A DNA stretch of 64,000 bases from an uncultured Phycisphaerales bacterium. GTDB taxonomy: Bacteria > Planctomycetota > Phycisphaerae > Phycisphaerales > SM1A02. Shown one piece after another: positions 18,034 to 26,003 of the stretch. Location of the stretch: contig CAJQQE010000053.1 in assembly GCA_905480395.1 (NCBI GenBank), forward strand, positions 43,252 through 107,251, read 5' to 3'. The position numbers were made by a program, and so were the translations under genes. Below the pieces are notes generated by a model. That model was not told the origin of the DNA and made no database searches. It worked only from the letters and a program-made list of their open reading frames with translations. How positions within the stretch are numbered: position 1 is the stretch's first letter; each line of letters opens with the position of its first letter.

Positions 18034-19226
18034 TCAATCGATTCGAGCGAGCAATTCAAAGGTGATGTCGCAGTGGTCGTCGGAAAAGTCTCCGACGCGA
18101 CGGATTCCAAATCCCAGTCCGCACAAACCAAACCAACAATCGGTTTTTTCATCGAAGCCAACGACTGCGGCATGCGTGCGCGAAGGAGTCGAGCCGACCA
18201 CGTCGCGATTCGACGATCGCTCGAGGATTCATTGAGCGATGGCATAACCCACCATCGCGTGATCGCAGAGGAACGCACGAATCGATCTCGTGGCGGGCGA
18301 ACCATGAGTACGAGTAGCGGCGATTCGCCCCGTCGCTTTCGCTCCGAAACGGCCATGTGAAGACGGCGGCTATCCAAAGGGGCAAACCCGGAACCATCGA
18401 CCACCACGGCATCGACCGAGATGTTTCGAACCGCCTGTTCGAGACACCAACGCCTCGCCTGGCGGTCATCCCGAGGCGGCGTGATAAAGAGCGAATGCTC
18501 GAGTAGGCGGCCGTCGATTTCAGCGGCTTTGTCTTCGAATTGATCTTGAAAAGAATGCTTCGAATCACCTTGAAATCGGAGGCATGATTCAACATCAAAG
18601 GCGGCCGGCCGCCGCCCTCCCAGTAGATTCCACGGGGCCGGTAGGCATCGATGCCCGATCCAGACAACTCGGGGCGCGGTTCTGCCCAGCGAATCATGGC
18701 TCGCCTGCAGGCGATGAAGGAGCGAGATCACCGGACCACATGGCGGAACCCAGTCTGGGTCCGAGACAAGATCTGCTGGATCAAGGTCAGATTTCGAAGA
18801 CAAGTCGACCTGTGGAGCTTGATACGGATCGCCGATCCATTCGTGAATGCCATGCCGAAGTAACCCGCCACCCATTTGAGAATCGATTCCGACGCTCGAA
18901 ACATCACTTCCGATTCTGTCCTTGCACATGCTGATCCAACCGGTCGGCAATCTTTCCAGATCAAGATTCGAATCGCCTGTTTGACCCGGCTTCACGGTGT
19001 CATGAAAATCGCCGCTCGGAGATGGCGCCTCGCCATTCAAGTCATTCGAGTCATTCGAAAAATCTCGATCACCCGAATCCTCGTGCTCGTGCCAAGTTTT
19101 CAGAAGTTCGTCCTGACGATCGAGCCCACTGGTCCCCCCCGCCGCATGGTTAATTTCGCGGCGTAATCGTGAGATCAGATCAGCCCGTTCGACGGCGACA
19201 TCATCCGGATTTGAATCGACCTTCAT
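18034..19226 (-). CDS. imuA: ImuA (RecA/SulA-like mutasome protein), apparent -1 frameshift
   Basis: ATG at 19226. The ImuA hallmark GGGLLRHGIHEWIGDPYQAP lies near residues 123-142, with later core blocks VDAVVVDGSGFAPLD, RSSAITRWWVMPSL and WSARLLRARMP. In the given sequence this frame continues to 17610 (538 codons), 413 nt into imuB, and the extra tail is Ser/Arg-rich. If one A is restored in the A6 run (18144-18149, read on the minus strand), reading continues through GIRRVGDFSDDHCDITFELL and stops at 18036-18034. The product is then 397 residues, and the stop lies 11 nt before the imuB ATG with an AAGGA in between. I annotate that form. ImuA regulates the mutasome and is normally SOS-induced; no P-loop is visible. 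Confidence 0.8.
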
Positions 19227-19717
19227 GGGATTGCCCCATCAGTTGGACTGCGAAACCATGGAAGCTGAGAAGAAGCGTGGCCTGGCTCTGTCATGTGATC
19301 ACCAAAAATCCGCTCGACGATTTTTTGCCGTTTCGGCGTTGTAAAACTTTCTCCGGCATTCGTATGAGCGCCTTTGCCCACGCCTTTCGCACGCCGGAAA
19401 CACCTTTAAACCCACACACCGATCGCGCCACGATTTGCCTCGCGGTCGATGACATCTCGAAAGGCAGAAAAGCGCTTCGAGATGCAGATCTTGTTGTCGT
19501 GGCTCGCTCCTGAGCCGCCACCGTGCTTCCAGTGCACGGCGACCAATCTTCTTTCACCCGTGATGTTCGAATCACGCGGGCGATTCCAATCACATCCGAG
19601 GTCAAACAACGCCTCAGATGATTCCTGACTGAATCTGATCGGCTTTTGTTAGGGTACTTCCTCGCGACTCGAAGTCAAGCGGTGAAGCGACGAACCTTGG
19701 TTATCCACACGGCTTTT
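19227..19717. other. Structured intergenic region upstream of imuA
   Basis: 490 nt between the sulfotransferase stop and the imuA start, presumably carrying the mutasome promoter. Within 130 nt it holds four inverted repeats. CATCTCGAA / TTCGAGATG at 19453-19484 has a 14-nt loop. GTGGCTC...GAGCCGCCAC lies near 19500-19522. CCGTGC / GCACGG lies near 19525-19543. GAATC-N8-GATTC at 19569-19586 overlaps CGTGAT-GTTCGA-ATCACG. No tRNA fold fits: the TTCGAAT here lacks a matching T stem. The N8 palindrome is a candidate operator (LexA-like role) but does not match a motif I know for planctomycetes. Confidence 0.4.
19406..19609 (-). CDS. Possible small protein (67 aa)
   Basis: TTG start at 19609. 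The frame reads VAVHWKHGGGSGASHDN then KICISKRFSAFRDVIDREAN and GAIGVWV. Its composition is protein-like and differs from a random antisense frame, but no family is recognised, the start is weak and the DNA is dominated by hairpins. It could equally be a structured RNA. Confidence 0.3.
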   Translation of the reverse strand: MFDLGCDWNRPRDSNITGERRLVAVHWKHGGGSGASHDNKICISKRFSAFRDVIDREANRGAIGVWV

Positions 19718-20710
19718 TCAGCGAAGCCAACGACGCATCATCCCTCGAATACCGCCCTGGTCGAGCTGGCTGACGGTCTTCCAATTTCGAACGGCCCACG
19801 GGAGCAATGCCGCTACTGAGAGAAGAAACCGCATCGGTATGATCCGGCGGTCCGGCAACGGCATTTCCAGTCTTCGAGCATCTCGTCCCACCAGAAGCCG
19901 GAGCCAGGTCGTCTCCACCGGGCTCAGTGGGCTCGGCTTCTGTGCCACGCCTTCGAAACTCGAGTTGGCCTGTTCAAACTGAACATCCGAAAAATCGGGC
20001 AGATCCAGATGAGCCCGGATCCGACCCATGACGCCGACGGGATCCTCCCGGACTTCTTCAAGTCTCACCATCATCAATGCATCCGGCCAACGCTTCGAAG
20101 AGCGAATCGCCTCTTGAAGCCCACGTCGGCAAACCAGACTCGCCAGCATCGGATGATACAGGCGATGAAAGACCTTTTTGATCTCGGGAGATTTCCGATC
20201 GCCCTGATGCTTGTAGGAACGCAGGAAGGCTGCCGGTGACCGCAGCATCACGATCACCCGAGCGTCAGGCATCGCCGCGAAGATTCGATCAAGATGCTGC
20301 AGGTGATGCGGCGTCTTCTCCACCCAGATGTGACGACCGGCTTTTTTCGCGATCGCGTCGCCGATCGCTTCGAAGACTTCCACCGGCTGACTTCCCACTG
20401 GCATGGCAAGGACTGCATCCGCCGCGGTCGCAGAAAGATCACGTCCATTTTCAGAAAGCCCCCCCGGATCGCCACGCGGGGTGAGTGCCTTCTTGCGAAG
20501 CAGCTCGGCGATTCGTGCGAGCTGCGTGGCATTGAGCCCGCCACCCTGGAGTGGCTCGACCCAGGCCCGACCCCAGAACAATGATTCTCCAAATGCGGCG
20601 ATCCGTTGGTCAGCGTTCAGGGCCCGCATCATGGCGGTGGTTCCACCACGGGGCATGCCGACGATCAGGCGGTGCGGGCTCGAATTTTGCGGTGCTTCGA
20701 CCGAATTCAT
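19718..20710 (-). CDS. Sulfotransferase family protein
   Basis: 330 residues from the ATG at 20710; a GTG at 20749, 3 nt after the upstream stop, is the alternative. The PAPS-binding 5'-phosphosulfate loop is RLIVGMPRGGTTAMMRAL (about 14-31). The 3'-phosphate region is DARVIVMLRSPAAFLRSYKHQG (about 165-185), where R-S-P-x-x-x-x-x-S matches the family. KTPHH (near 140) fits the catalytic or substrate loop. It transfers sulfate from PAPS to a hydroxyl or amine of an unknown acceptor, perhaps an envelope glycan. It lies directly behind the SRAP gene with no gap if the GTG is used, suggesting cotranscription but no obvious functional link. Confidence 0.85.
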   Translation of the reverse strand: MNSVEAPQNSSPHRLIVGMPRGGTTAMMRALNADQRIAAFGESLFWGRAWVEPLQGGGLNATQLARIAELLRKKALTPRGDPGGLSENGRDLSATAADAVLAMPVGSQPVEVFEAIGDAIAKKAGRHIWVEKTPHHLQHLDRIFAAMPDARVIVMLRSPAAFLRSYKHQGDRKSPEIKKVFHRLYHPMLASLVCRRGLQEAIRSSKRWPDALMMVRLEEVREDPVGVMGRIRAHLDLPDFSDVQFEQANSSFEGVAQKPSPLSPVETTWLRLLVGRDARRLEMPLPDRRIIPMRFLLSVAALLPWAVRNWKTVSQLDQGGIRGMMRRWLR

Positions 20711-20752
20711 TCGTCCATTGTCCGGCCACTTTGCCAAAGAGGCAACCACCCC

Positions 20753-21478
20753 TCAACCAAAGAGCCCCGGGGGCTCCGAATCATCTATCGTCGCGTCGAT
20801 GGGGTCCATGAGCCCCGGTTCCTCGTGCCTCGCATCGTTGACCTGAGGGGATACTCGATGAACTTGGAGCAGATCGGACGCCACTGGTGTCAGAAACGAA
20901 CGAAGTTCGATCTCCGATGGCCCGCCGTCTGCGGTCTTTCGATGGTCCAGCCATCGACGCCTTGCGTGGTGATCCAGAATCACCGGCATCCGATCGTGAA
21001 TCGGTGCCATGATCGTATTCGGGGAAGTGGTCAGGATCGCCACGGTCTCAAGTGATTGATCCTTCCCCTTCCATCGCTCCCAGATCCCCGCGAATGCAAA
21101 GAACGAATCGTCCGACGGGCGAATGCCAAAGGGAACCCGACTCCGTCCGAGGCGCTTCCATTCATAAAAAAGTCTGGCGGGGACCAGACACCGTCGGTCT
21201 CGAACTGCGGCCTTGAAGGCTGGCTTTTCGAAGACCGTCTCACTTCGAGCGTTGATCAATCGCCCGCCGACCCCAGCATCGGTCGACCAGGAGGGAATCA
21301 GTCCCCATCGAAGCAGATCCAACCGCATCGACGCCCCTTTGAAACCTCGAAGCACCGGCGCCTCCATCGTCGGTGCAATATTCAACCTCGGCTGAAAATC
21401 CACTCCCGTTCCCAACATCGACCCAAAGACCTGGGCCAATTCGCTCCCGGTGACATCTAACGCGTATCGCCCGCACAT
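20753..21478 (-). CDS. SRAP domain protein (HMCES/YedK family), abasic-site processing
   Basis: 241 residues. The start is fixed at 21478 because maturation must expose Cys2: the protein opens MCGRY, and Cys2 forms the thiazolidine crosslink to abasic sites in single-stranded DNA. GGAG lies 10 nt upstream. Other active-site residues are present: N33 in RLNIAPT, RWGLIPSW (57-64), INARSET (75-81), E106 in FYEW and H161 in IHDRMPVIL. The length is normal for YedK-type proteins. It protects AP sites at replication forks. Its position near the mutasome and not far from a SMUG1-type glycosylase suggests a local concentration of DNA-damage functions. Confidence 0.95.
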   Translation of the reverse strand: MCGRYALDVTGSELAQVFGSMLGTGVDFQPRLNIAPTMEAPVLRGFKGASMRLDLLRWGLIPSWSTDAGVGGRLINARSETVFEKPAFKAAVRDRRCLVPARLFYEWKRLGRSRVPFGIRPSDDSFFAFAGIWERWKGKDQSLETVAILTTSPNTIMAPIHDRMPVILDHHARRRWLDHRKTADGGPSEIELRSFLTPVASDLLQVHRVSPQVNDARHEEPGLMDPIDATIDDSEPPGLFG

Positions 21479-21611
21479 GCTTGACTCCCTGAGTGGCTCC
21501 TGACGACCGCCCGAAACGATCAGAAGGATGTACCGTGGTCGATGAGTCGCCGATTGTCCAGCCGACGTCGGCCCCCCCTCAGTGATGACCCCAGCCAGAC
21601 GGAGCATGACC

Positions 21612-23288
21612 ATGTATAGATACCGATCCATTCTCGTTCGCTCACTCTTGGCCAGCATCCTTCTGGGATCGAATGTGGCAATTGCCACCACCCCATACCC
21701 CGGACCTCCGGGCGTTCCCGACTTCGGAACGCCTGCCACCACCGTCGCATCCCCAGAGATCGCACCGCCTCGCCGCGTTCAATCCGAGCCAGAGGTCACC
21801 AAAACGCCCTCTCCTTCGGCTGAGGAAGCGGCGGTCATCTTTGATCTCCGAACCACCAAGCTCGCACCCGATGATTTTGAACTGATCCAGCGTCGGACCG
21901 GGATTGATCTGGCCGATTTCGATTCGAAGGACACCACCGAGTTCGAGATAAAGATCATTCGCAAAGCCGTCGATCCTCAAGCCAGCGTTGAACGGCACGG
22001 AGACTGGCTCGTCATCCGAGGATCCGAAGCCAGTATTCGCAAGGCCAAAAGGATCCGAGCGGCGATCGCTGACGCCGTCGCACCACCAGTCACGCTTCAG
22101 TGCACCATCCTGCGACTGGCCCTGACGGATCCAAGTACCGACGTCATCCTCGCGGAGCTGAACGCGAAGACCATCACCTCAGAAGATCTCGATCGAATCG
22201 AACGAAACTCACCCGCGGAAAGTGTTCTGGCCCGTCCGACTTTGACCGCTCGCGTCGGCCAACCGGCTTCGATTCGAATCGAGACCAACGACCAGGCGAA
22301 CATCGAGCTTGAACTGACCCCCCAGCGTGTTCAGGAAGGCCAAATTGAAGTTGAAGTTGCCTTTGATTCAGCGACCCAGGTCACCATGGGTCGGCGAAAA
22401 GAACGCCGTGGCTTTCGAGGCGAAGAGACGCTTCGAATCCCAAATGACGGCGTCGGGATCGTCTTCGGGCAACCTTTCGCCAGTGCCGTGATTCGTGAAT
22501 TGGACGGTGGAAATCGCACGATCGAACGGACGGCGCCCGAAGACCAGGATCACATGATCGTCTTAGTAAGACCGGTCCCGACCGTCGGAATCCCTCCCGA
22601 GGACGACTCGATCTACGGATCTTGCAAGGCCACTCGAGACGGAACTGGTCGAACCTACTTCGATCGCGAAATTGCCCAAGTCATGGGTCATCTGGCCGCT
22701 GGCTGGCTAGAGCGCCCCCAACGGGAACGCGAGGAACGCACCGATCTGCTGATCCAAATGCTTGCCTTGCAGCCGGGCATGGACGTCGCGGACATCGGGG
22801 CCGGCTCGGGTTACTTCACTCGACGCATGGCACCCCCGATCAAACCTGATGGAGTTGTTTTCGCCACCGACATCCAACCGGAGATGCTCGAATATCTCGG
22901 AACAAGTTTGCTTCTTGAAGGCATCGAGAATGTCACGCCGATCCTCGGGCGGGTGGACAACACCGGGCTCGCCGAAGATTCCGTGGACCTCATTCTTCTC
23001 GTGGATGTCTATCACGAGTTCGATCACCCATGGGAGATGGCTCGTTCGATGCATCGCGCGCTCCGCCCCGATGGCCGGGTGGCACTCGTGGAGTACCGGG
23101 CCGGAGACGACACCGTTCCGATCAAGCCGCTTCATACGATGACCGAAAATCAGGCGCGGCTTGAATTCGAAGCCGCGGGTTTCGAAATGGTGGAGAGTCT
23201 GGTCGACGGATTACCCTGGCAGCGGCTCATGATCTTCAAACCAAGGTCCGAAGTCGAACCAAAATCCGTCCGATCTTCCACGGATTAA
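21612..23288 (+). CDS. Exported protein joining a secretin-like segment to a class I SAM methyltransferase
   Basis: 558 residues from the ATG at 21612 (GGAG at 21601-21604, 7 nt before). Residues 1-26 are a signal peptide. Residues about 155-310 resemble the beta-strand repeats of secretins: VLARPTLTARVGQPASIRIE, then LELTPQRVQEGQIEVEVAF. Residues about 335-548 form a methyltransferase of a type common in planctomycetes, opening TYFDREIAQVMGHLAAGWLERP. Motif I is VADIGAGSGYF (392-402), followed by VFATDIQPEML and DLILLVDVYHEFDHPWEMARSM. An intact SAM-binding motif in a protein with an export signal is unusual, and so is the fusion. No partner gene is adjacent. Confidence 0.75.
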   Translation: MYRYRSILVRSLLASILLGSNVAIATTPYPGPPGVPDFGTPATTVASPEIAPPRRVQSEPEVTKTPSPSAEEAAVIFDLRTTKLAPDDFELIQRRTGIDLADFDSKDTTEFEIKIIRKAVDPQASVERHGDWLVIRGSEASIRKAKRIRAAIADAVAPPVTLQCTILRLALTDPSTDVILAELNAKTITSEDLDRIERNSPAESVLARPTLTARVGQPASIRIETNDQANIELELTPQRVQEGQIEVEVAFDSATQVTMGRRKERRGFRGEETLRIPNDGVGIVFGQPFASAVIRELDGGNRTIERTAPEDQDHMIVLVRPVPTVGIPPEDDSIYGSCKATRDGTGRTYFDREIAQVMGHLAAGWLERPQREREERTDLLIQMLALQPGMDVADIGAGSGYFTRRMAPPIKPDGVVFATDIQPEMLEYLGTSLLLEGIENVTPILGRVDNTGLAEDSVDLILLVDVYHEFDHPWEMARSMHRALRPDGRVALVEYRAGDDTVPIKPLHTMTENQARLEFEAAGFEMVESLVDGLPWQRLMIFKPRSEVEPKSVRSSTD

Positions 23289-23324
23289 GGCCGGATCTTT
23301 GGGATCGTGACATTCCCAAGCGAA

Positions 23325-25580
23325 TCAACCACGCGTGCGTCGGTCGATCGCAGCCATGAGATCTGCGAGCCCAAATGGCTTTCGAAGCAGTTCTACTTTC
23401 GGCCAATCGGGAACTTCAAACTCGTTGTTTCCGGTGATAAAGATCACTGGCACATCTTGAGATCGACGATCTCGAATGGACGCGGCGATCTTGTCACCGG
23501 TAGCGCCGGGGAGATTCACGTCGAGTACGAGTATCGTTGCTTCCCAGTCCTCATCGATCGCCAAGGCTTCCTCCGCCGAGGCTGTGGCCCTGACTTGGAA
23601 TCCGGCGACACTCATCGCCTCCAGTAGCATCGGTCGTAGCAGTGGATGATCTTCCGCGAGAAGGACTCGAATGGAGTTTCGATCGACCGGATTGAGGTCA
23701 TCCTCCCGTGCGGATCTATCGGTGGTCGCAATCCCCGTTTCGGCAGGGAGGATCATTCGGACCTCTGTGCCTTGGCCTTCGACTGATTCGATATCGAGTT
23801 CGCCGCCGGAATCCTCAACGAAACTTCGCACCATCGCAAGACCAAGACCGTTTCCGCGGCGGCCCTTTGTGGAGAAGAATGCCTCAGTGGAGTTTGCAAG
23901 CACTTCGCGAGGCATGCCCTTGCCATCATCCTTCACACTGATCTCGACCATCAACGAGTTAGGTTCGGTATCCGATTGTCGCGATGATGCGACCCTGATA
24001 CGCCCCTCACCCTCGATGGCATCGCGTGCATTGACCAGCAGGTTGAGAATTGCTTGCTGAAGTTGGTTTGAATCGGTGAGCACCCGAGGCATTCCGGGCT
24101 CGTAGACCTCTTCGATCGTGACGCTCTTCGCAACGGCTGGCCTGACCAATGCCACCGTCTCGCGGCAGACTCGATCGACATCGACGGACGCTCGGCGAAT
24201 CTTCGTGGGCCGGCCCAGCATCATCATGTTCTGCGTGAGCGCTCGCCCTCTGGTGACGGCGGTCTGAATCACGTCCAATGATTCCTGTATCTTCGTCGCC
24301 GGTGAGGATGGGAGTGCAGCGAGCGAAGCGTGACCCTGAATCGCCGAGAGGACATTGTTCAAATCATGCGCAAAACCTCCGGCGACGGCGCCCAGAACTT
24401 CGATTTTCTGGGCTGCCAACAGAGTTTCCTCAAGTTCACGCTCGCGTGAGATGTCGGTCAGCACTCCAGCAATTCGCCGTGGCGAGCCATTATCCCAACG
24501 CTCGAAGACTTGGCCACGATCTCGATACCAGCATTCCCGCCCCGCACCAACATCGACTCGATATTCGGCCACAAACTGGTCGATCCCATCGGAGAAAAGT
24601 GCATTCCACTTTCCTTTCACAGTGCTCCGATCTTCTCCGTGGACACTCAATCGATCCGGCGGGGTACTGACCGCATCCTCCCCGATCAGTGACTTCATCC
24701 GTTCGGAGACCGAGGCGTTCACCACCATGGCGTGTTCGTCGAGCGTAAAATCCCAGGCACCCGCGTTGATCGCTCGCAAGGCCAGGCCTAAGCGTTCTTC
24801 ACCCTCACGAATCGCCTGTTCGGCGGCGCGTCGGTCTGAGATCTCGCGAATGAACGCGCTAAAAGATAAACCTGCTGAAGTGGGGATTGGATTGATTGAG
24901 AGTTCGACTGGGAAACGACGCCCGTTGCGATCTTGGGCTTCAATCTCGATACGTTTCCCCAGAACCGGACCTTCTCCCGAAGCGATGAATCGAGCCATCC
25001 CCGCGGTGTGAGCTTCAACGAATTCAGCAGGAATGATCGTATCCGTGAGCCGGAGACCGACGGCTTCCTCGCGACTCCAGCCAAAGATTCGTTCCGCGCC
25101 GGCGTTCCAAACCACGATTTGACTCTCGACGTCACAGGTCACCACCGCATCGAGCGCCGTGTCGACCAAAAGTCGTAACTGCTCGTCTCGGACATTGAGT
25201 GCTTCCTGTGCACGTCGCTCGGTTGTCACGTCAATGGCGATACCAAACGATCCCGATATGACGCCATCTTCCCCCACCCGCGGCGCCATGGTGATTCCAA
25301 AGACGCTCGTTCCCAATTTCAACTCGAAGATCGACCGCTGGCCCGCGAGCGCTCGTGCCGTGGCCTGTTTGGCATCCGAATTGGTATCAATCACGCCCAA
25401 GAAATCGGGAGCATTCTCTTCCGAGACTTCCTGCGAAAGCGTCTTTCGAAGGCCCCCTCCCGCCGCACCAGGGAGCACCCTGCCGCTCGAATCGGTCTCC
25501 CAGATCACGAGTGGCATCATCTCGATGGTTTCGAGATCAAGACGGAAGATTTTCTTTGAGCGCGGATCACCCGGCATCAT
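23325..25580 (-). CDS. Hybrid sensor histidine kinase with three PAS domains and a C-terminal receiver
   Basis: 751 residues, no transmembrane segment, so a cytoplasmic sensor. PAS-like domains cover about 15-120, 130-255 (VVWNAGAERIFGWSREEAVG) and 262-385. The HisKA domain has the phosphoacceptor H405 in GGFAHDLNNVLSAIQGH, the class common in PAS hybrid kinases. The HATPase has N517 (NLLVNARD), DDGKGMP (551-557) and GNGLGLAMV (577-585). The receiver (637-751) has the acidic pair E643/D644, phosphoacceptor D687, T716 and K734. Phosphate would therefore pass from H405 to D687. No DNA-binding output domain is present and no response regulator gene is adjacent. AGGAAGG precedes the ATG. Confidence 0.93.
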   Translation of the reverse strand: MMPGDPRSKKIFRLDLETIEMMPLVIWETDSSGRVLPGAAGGGLRKTLSQEVSEENAPDFLGVIDTNSDAKQATARALAGQRSIFELKLGTSVFGITMAPRVGEDGVISGSFGIAIDVTTERRAQEALNVRDEQLRLLVDTALDAVVTCDVESQIVVWNAGAERIFGWSREEAVGLRLTDTIIPAEFVEAHTAGMARFIASGEGPVLGKRIEIEAQDRNGRRFPVELSINPIPTSAGLSFSAFIREISDRRAAEQAIREGEERLGLALRAINAGAWDFTLDEHAMVVNASVSERMKSLIGEDAVSTPPDRLSVHGEDRSTVKGKWNALFSDGIDQFVAEYRVDVGAGRECWYRDRGQVFERWDNGSPRRIAGVLTDISRERELEETLLAAQKIEVLGAVAGGFAHDLNNVLSAIQGHASLAALPSSPATKIQESLDVIQTAVTRGRALTQNMMMLGRPTKIRRASVDVDRVCRETVALVRPAVAKSVTIEEVYEPGMPRVLTDSNQLQQAILNLLVNARDAIEGEGRIRVASSRQSDTEPNSLMVEISVKDDGKGMPREVLANSTEAFFSTKGRRGNGLGLAMVRSFVEDSGGELDIESVEGQGTEVRMILPAETGIATTDRSAREDDLNPVDRNSIRVLLAEDHPLLRPMLLEAMSVAGFQVRATASAEEALAIDEDWEATILVLDVNLPGATGDKIAASIRDRRSQDVPVIFITGNNEFEVPDWPKVELLRKPFGLADLMAAIDRRTRG

Positions 25581-25631
25581 GGGCCCTTCCTAAAAGGGAC
25601 GCGGCTCCGGCGATCGTGGAGGAGGCGCCGA

Positions 25632-25736
25632 TCAATGATCCCGCTTGGGCGCTTTCTCGCCAAAGATTACGACGATCACACCAAGCCCGATTGCAATCGA
25701 GAAAATCACCATGTACATCCCGAGCACATAACCCAT
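25632..25736 (-). CDS. Small single-pass membrane protein (34 aa)
   Basis: ATG at 25736 with GGAG 8 nt upstream. The frame encodes one hydrophobic helix (MVIFSIAIGLGVIVVIFG) followed by EKAPKRDH, so N-out/C-in by the positive-inside rule. The same frame stays open upstream through the tRNA-Leu gene, which cannot be coding. It lies 51 nt after the kinase start and 90 nt after the tRNA. The function is unknown; its size and layout suit a small regulator or leader protein. Confidence 0.55.
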   Translation of the reverse strand: MGYVLGMYMVIFSIAIGLGVIVVIFGEKAPKRDH

Positions 25737-25826
25737 GTGAAGCACTCCATGGCCCGCTGGCCGAATCAGAACAGGATCTTCGGTCACCAAATCGACTCGC
25801 TCGATGGCACCGAGGACTTTGCGTAA

Positions 25827-25910
25827 TACCGAAGGTGGGACTCGAACCCACACTCCCTTGCGGGAAACGGATTTTGAATCCGTCGCGTCTGCCAATTCCG
25901 CCACTCCGGC
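25827..25910 (-). tRNA. tRNA-Leu(CAA)
   Basis: 84 nt. The acceptor stem GCCGGAG pairs with CTTCGGT (two G-U pairs), discriminator A, CCA not encoded. The anticodon arm is ACGGA-TTCAAAA-TCCGT with anticodon CAA at 25876-25874, reading UUG. A long variable arm (TCCCGCAAGGGA) marks a class II tRNA, and the T arm is GTGGG-TTCGAGT-CCCAC. Confidence 0.95.
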
Positions 25911-26003
25911 AACCAGTTGGCATTCTATCGATCCATGACGCATCTGGTCGTCGAAAGATGAACTTCCGTTCCATGATTTCGTCGCCGACGGCCCGGAAGT
26001 CGA

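Noticed and set aside
19550..19590. tRNA-like TTCGAAT element
   Set aside because: The flanking 5-mers TGATG and CACGC do not form a T stem, and no acceptor or anticodon arm fits.
25737..25943. 103-codon frame through the tRNA-Leu gene
   Set aside because: The upstream part is the tRNA itself; only the last 34 codons, with their own ribosome-binding site, are kept.
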